Made by a program: the position numbers and the translations under genes. The notes under the pieces are model-generated. The model was not told the origin of the DNA and did no database searches. It saw only the letters and a program-made list of their open reading frames with translations. 38,530 nt of DNA from an uncultured Chlorobiaceae bacterium (GTDB taxonomy: Bacteria > Bacteroidota > Chlorobiia > Chlorobiales > Chlorobiaceae): NCBI GenBank assembly GCA_903851535.1, contig CAINOO010000167.1:1-38530 (forward strand), read 5' to 3'. This document shows, one piece after another, positions 37,489-38,530 of the stretch; the stretch's first letter is position 1, and each line of letters starts with the position of its first letter.

Positions 37489-38530
37489 ATGGATGCAGGT
37501 CTCTTCAGGAACGACAAAAAAAAGCACCCTGACGAACTTGAACCTATGATAATTTCTCCAATCCTTACCGAAAGAGAGCCGGACAGCATGATACATCAAA
37601 ACTCAACTGTGACAGGCACCCTTGACACGATAGCAAAAAGCCACTGGAAAAGCCATCACTCTGCTGCAGGATATACCAAGTGGATGAGTGTGATTGATGC
37701 AAATATCATCCACACTTGGATTGAGGTTCATGGAGGGCAGGATATTATTCTCGACTTTATGGACAGCGAACTGTTGCAGCTTGTACTCACAGAATCGGCC
37801 CTCCTGAACACTCAGTTTCACATCCTGTTCGATCTGGCCCATATATCGAGCATCACCTTCGAATACAAACAGGCTATTACTGACCTCTTTTTTAACTGGA
37901 GCCCGATTCTCGGTGTCGTAGGTTTCTACAATATTGCTGACTCCATGCGCATAATCGTAGAAACTTTTGCAGCAATTGTTCCTGAAAAAATTTGCGTCAT
38001 ACTAACCGAAACCTTTGAAGAGGCCATTGAACATACCATCGCATTCAAGGCAGGAAATCATACACACACAGAATACTGCTCCGAAAAAAAAACAGCCGAT
38101 CAAGTATTAAAAAAACGGTTTCTTGAGGCCATTGCACGAATCTCCTGGCTTGATATGCTTGACGAGCAAATAACGATGCCACCCTCTGACAACCACTATT
38201 ATCCATTTTTCAAGGCAATAGACTCCTTGCGCTCCGATCTTGTAGCAAAGGAAGCAAAAAAAGAGAGTGAACTGCAACTGCTTAAAGAGGACTTTGAACA
38301 TCGAATAACCCAGATGGTTATAAAAATAAACGCACAAACGGAGGTGAACAAAAAATCCACTCGCGACTTGGAAAACGAAATAGCCGCTCTTACAAGAAGA
38401 ATTGCGAGTCAGGATATGGAACTGACAAAATTCTCCGCGATCATTACAGACAAGAAAAAGAGGTTGCTTGATCTTCTCGACAAGCTACGCTCACTGGAAA
38501 TTGAGCCCGACGTTAAAAACGACATCACCA
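37489..38530 (+). CDS. Unrecognised protein with long coiled coil, 5' part only
   Basis: An open frame of 347 codons from ATG 37489 runs off the window. Later Met codons at 37546 and 37588 could also start it; no strong ribosome-binding site is seen. After a charged, low-complexity start, residues about 65-200 look like an alpha/beta domain with WIEVHGGQDIILDFMDSELL, HILFDLAHISSITFEYKQAI, SPILGVVGFYNIADSMRIIV and KICVILTETFEEAIEHTIAF. This looks weakly like a STAS-type or sensor input domain. Residues about 260-340 form a heptad-rich coiled coil (EAKKESELQLLKEDFEHRI onward). The order input domain, then coiled coil, suggests that an output domain such as a histidine kinase, PAS or GGDEF lies beyond the edge, but that is a guess. 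It is probably cytoplasmic because no membrane helix is visible. Confidence 0.8.
   Translation, partial: MDAGLFRNDKKKHPDELEPMIISPILTEREPDSMIHQNSTVTGTLDTIAKSHWKSHHSAAGYTKWMSVIDANIIHTWIEVHGGQDIILDFMDSELLQLVLTESALLNTQFHILFDLAHISSITFEYKQAITDLFFNWSPILGVVGFYNIADSMRIIVETFAAIVPEKICVILTETFEEAIEHTIAFKAGNHTHTEYCSEKKTADQVLKKRFLEAIARISWLDMLDEQITMPPSDNHYYPFFKAIDSLRSDLVAKEAKKESELQLLKEDFEHRITQMVIKINAQTEVNKKSTRDLENEIAALTRRIASQDMELTKFSAIITDKKKRLLDLLDKLRSLEIEPDVKNDIT

Noticed and set aside
1-38530. tRNA or rRNA genes
   Set aside because: No cloverleaf with a TTCRA-type loop and CCA-side stem, and no rRNA-like conserved stretch, was recognised by eye; a covariance-model scan would settle it.

Overview
The window looks like chromosomal DNA of a green sulfur bacterium (Chlorobiaceae; Chlorobium/Pelodictyon type). 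This rests on recognised protein families, not a database search: an alternative GlmU-type nucleotidyltransferase/acetyltransferase and a short group-1 sigma factor of the Bacteroidota/Chlorobiota style, BshC (green sulfur bacteria make a bacillithiol derivative), a Mrp ATPase without the usual CxxC, and a gene mix typical of that phylum. Most of the window is dense, conserved housekeeping sequence in short operons.

Layout. Bases 1-2816 (+): tail of a membrane protein gene, then der, a Mrp-type ATPase and a NifU-like protein (ribosome assembly and Fe-S delivery). Bases 2821-13088 (-), in transcription order: uvrB, rel/spoT, lemA, two TPM-domain genes, gcvT, ftsK. Bases 13347-18193 (+): an M16 lipoprotein protease, an LptF/LptG-type permease, and a SAM hydroxide adenosyltransferase.

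Bases 18190-21582 are the accessory island. It holds a truncated DUF2283 gene, a full-length IS1634-type insertion sequence with recognisable inverted repeats, a 232-base tandem duplication carrying a repeated 47-codon frame, and an unrecognised secreted cysteine-containing protein. Bases 21638-27005: a terminator hairpin, then (-) clpP-valS-rpoD and, divergently, thyX (+), which overlaps accD (-) tail to tail. Bases 27895-33273 (+): a patatin/POTRA/beta-barrel outer-membrane protein, surE and bshC. Bases 33286-36241 (-), in transcription order: alternative glmU, trpG/pabA, a LOG-family protein and a Cys-rich XRE regulator.

Bases 36242-38530 form a second, smaller irregular region: a small unknown gene, a radC/JAB fragment truncated inside its metal-binding motif, a strong GC-rich hairpin, a 45-codon frame followed by a terminator-like hairpin, and the first 347 codons of an unrecognised protein with a long coiled coil that runs off the window.

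No tRNA, rRNA, CRISPR array, replication origin or complete defence system was seen. The best candidates for something undescribed are the tandem duplication next to the secreted protein, the Mrp variant with a His/Cys-rich head, the multi-POTRA patatin protein, the Cys-rich regulator operon, and the fragmentary locus at 36.3-37.3 kb.
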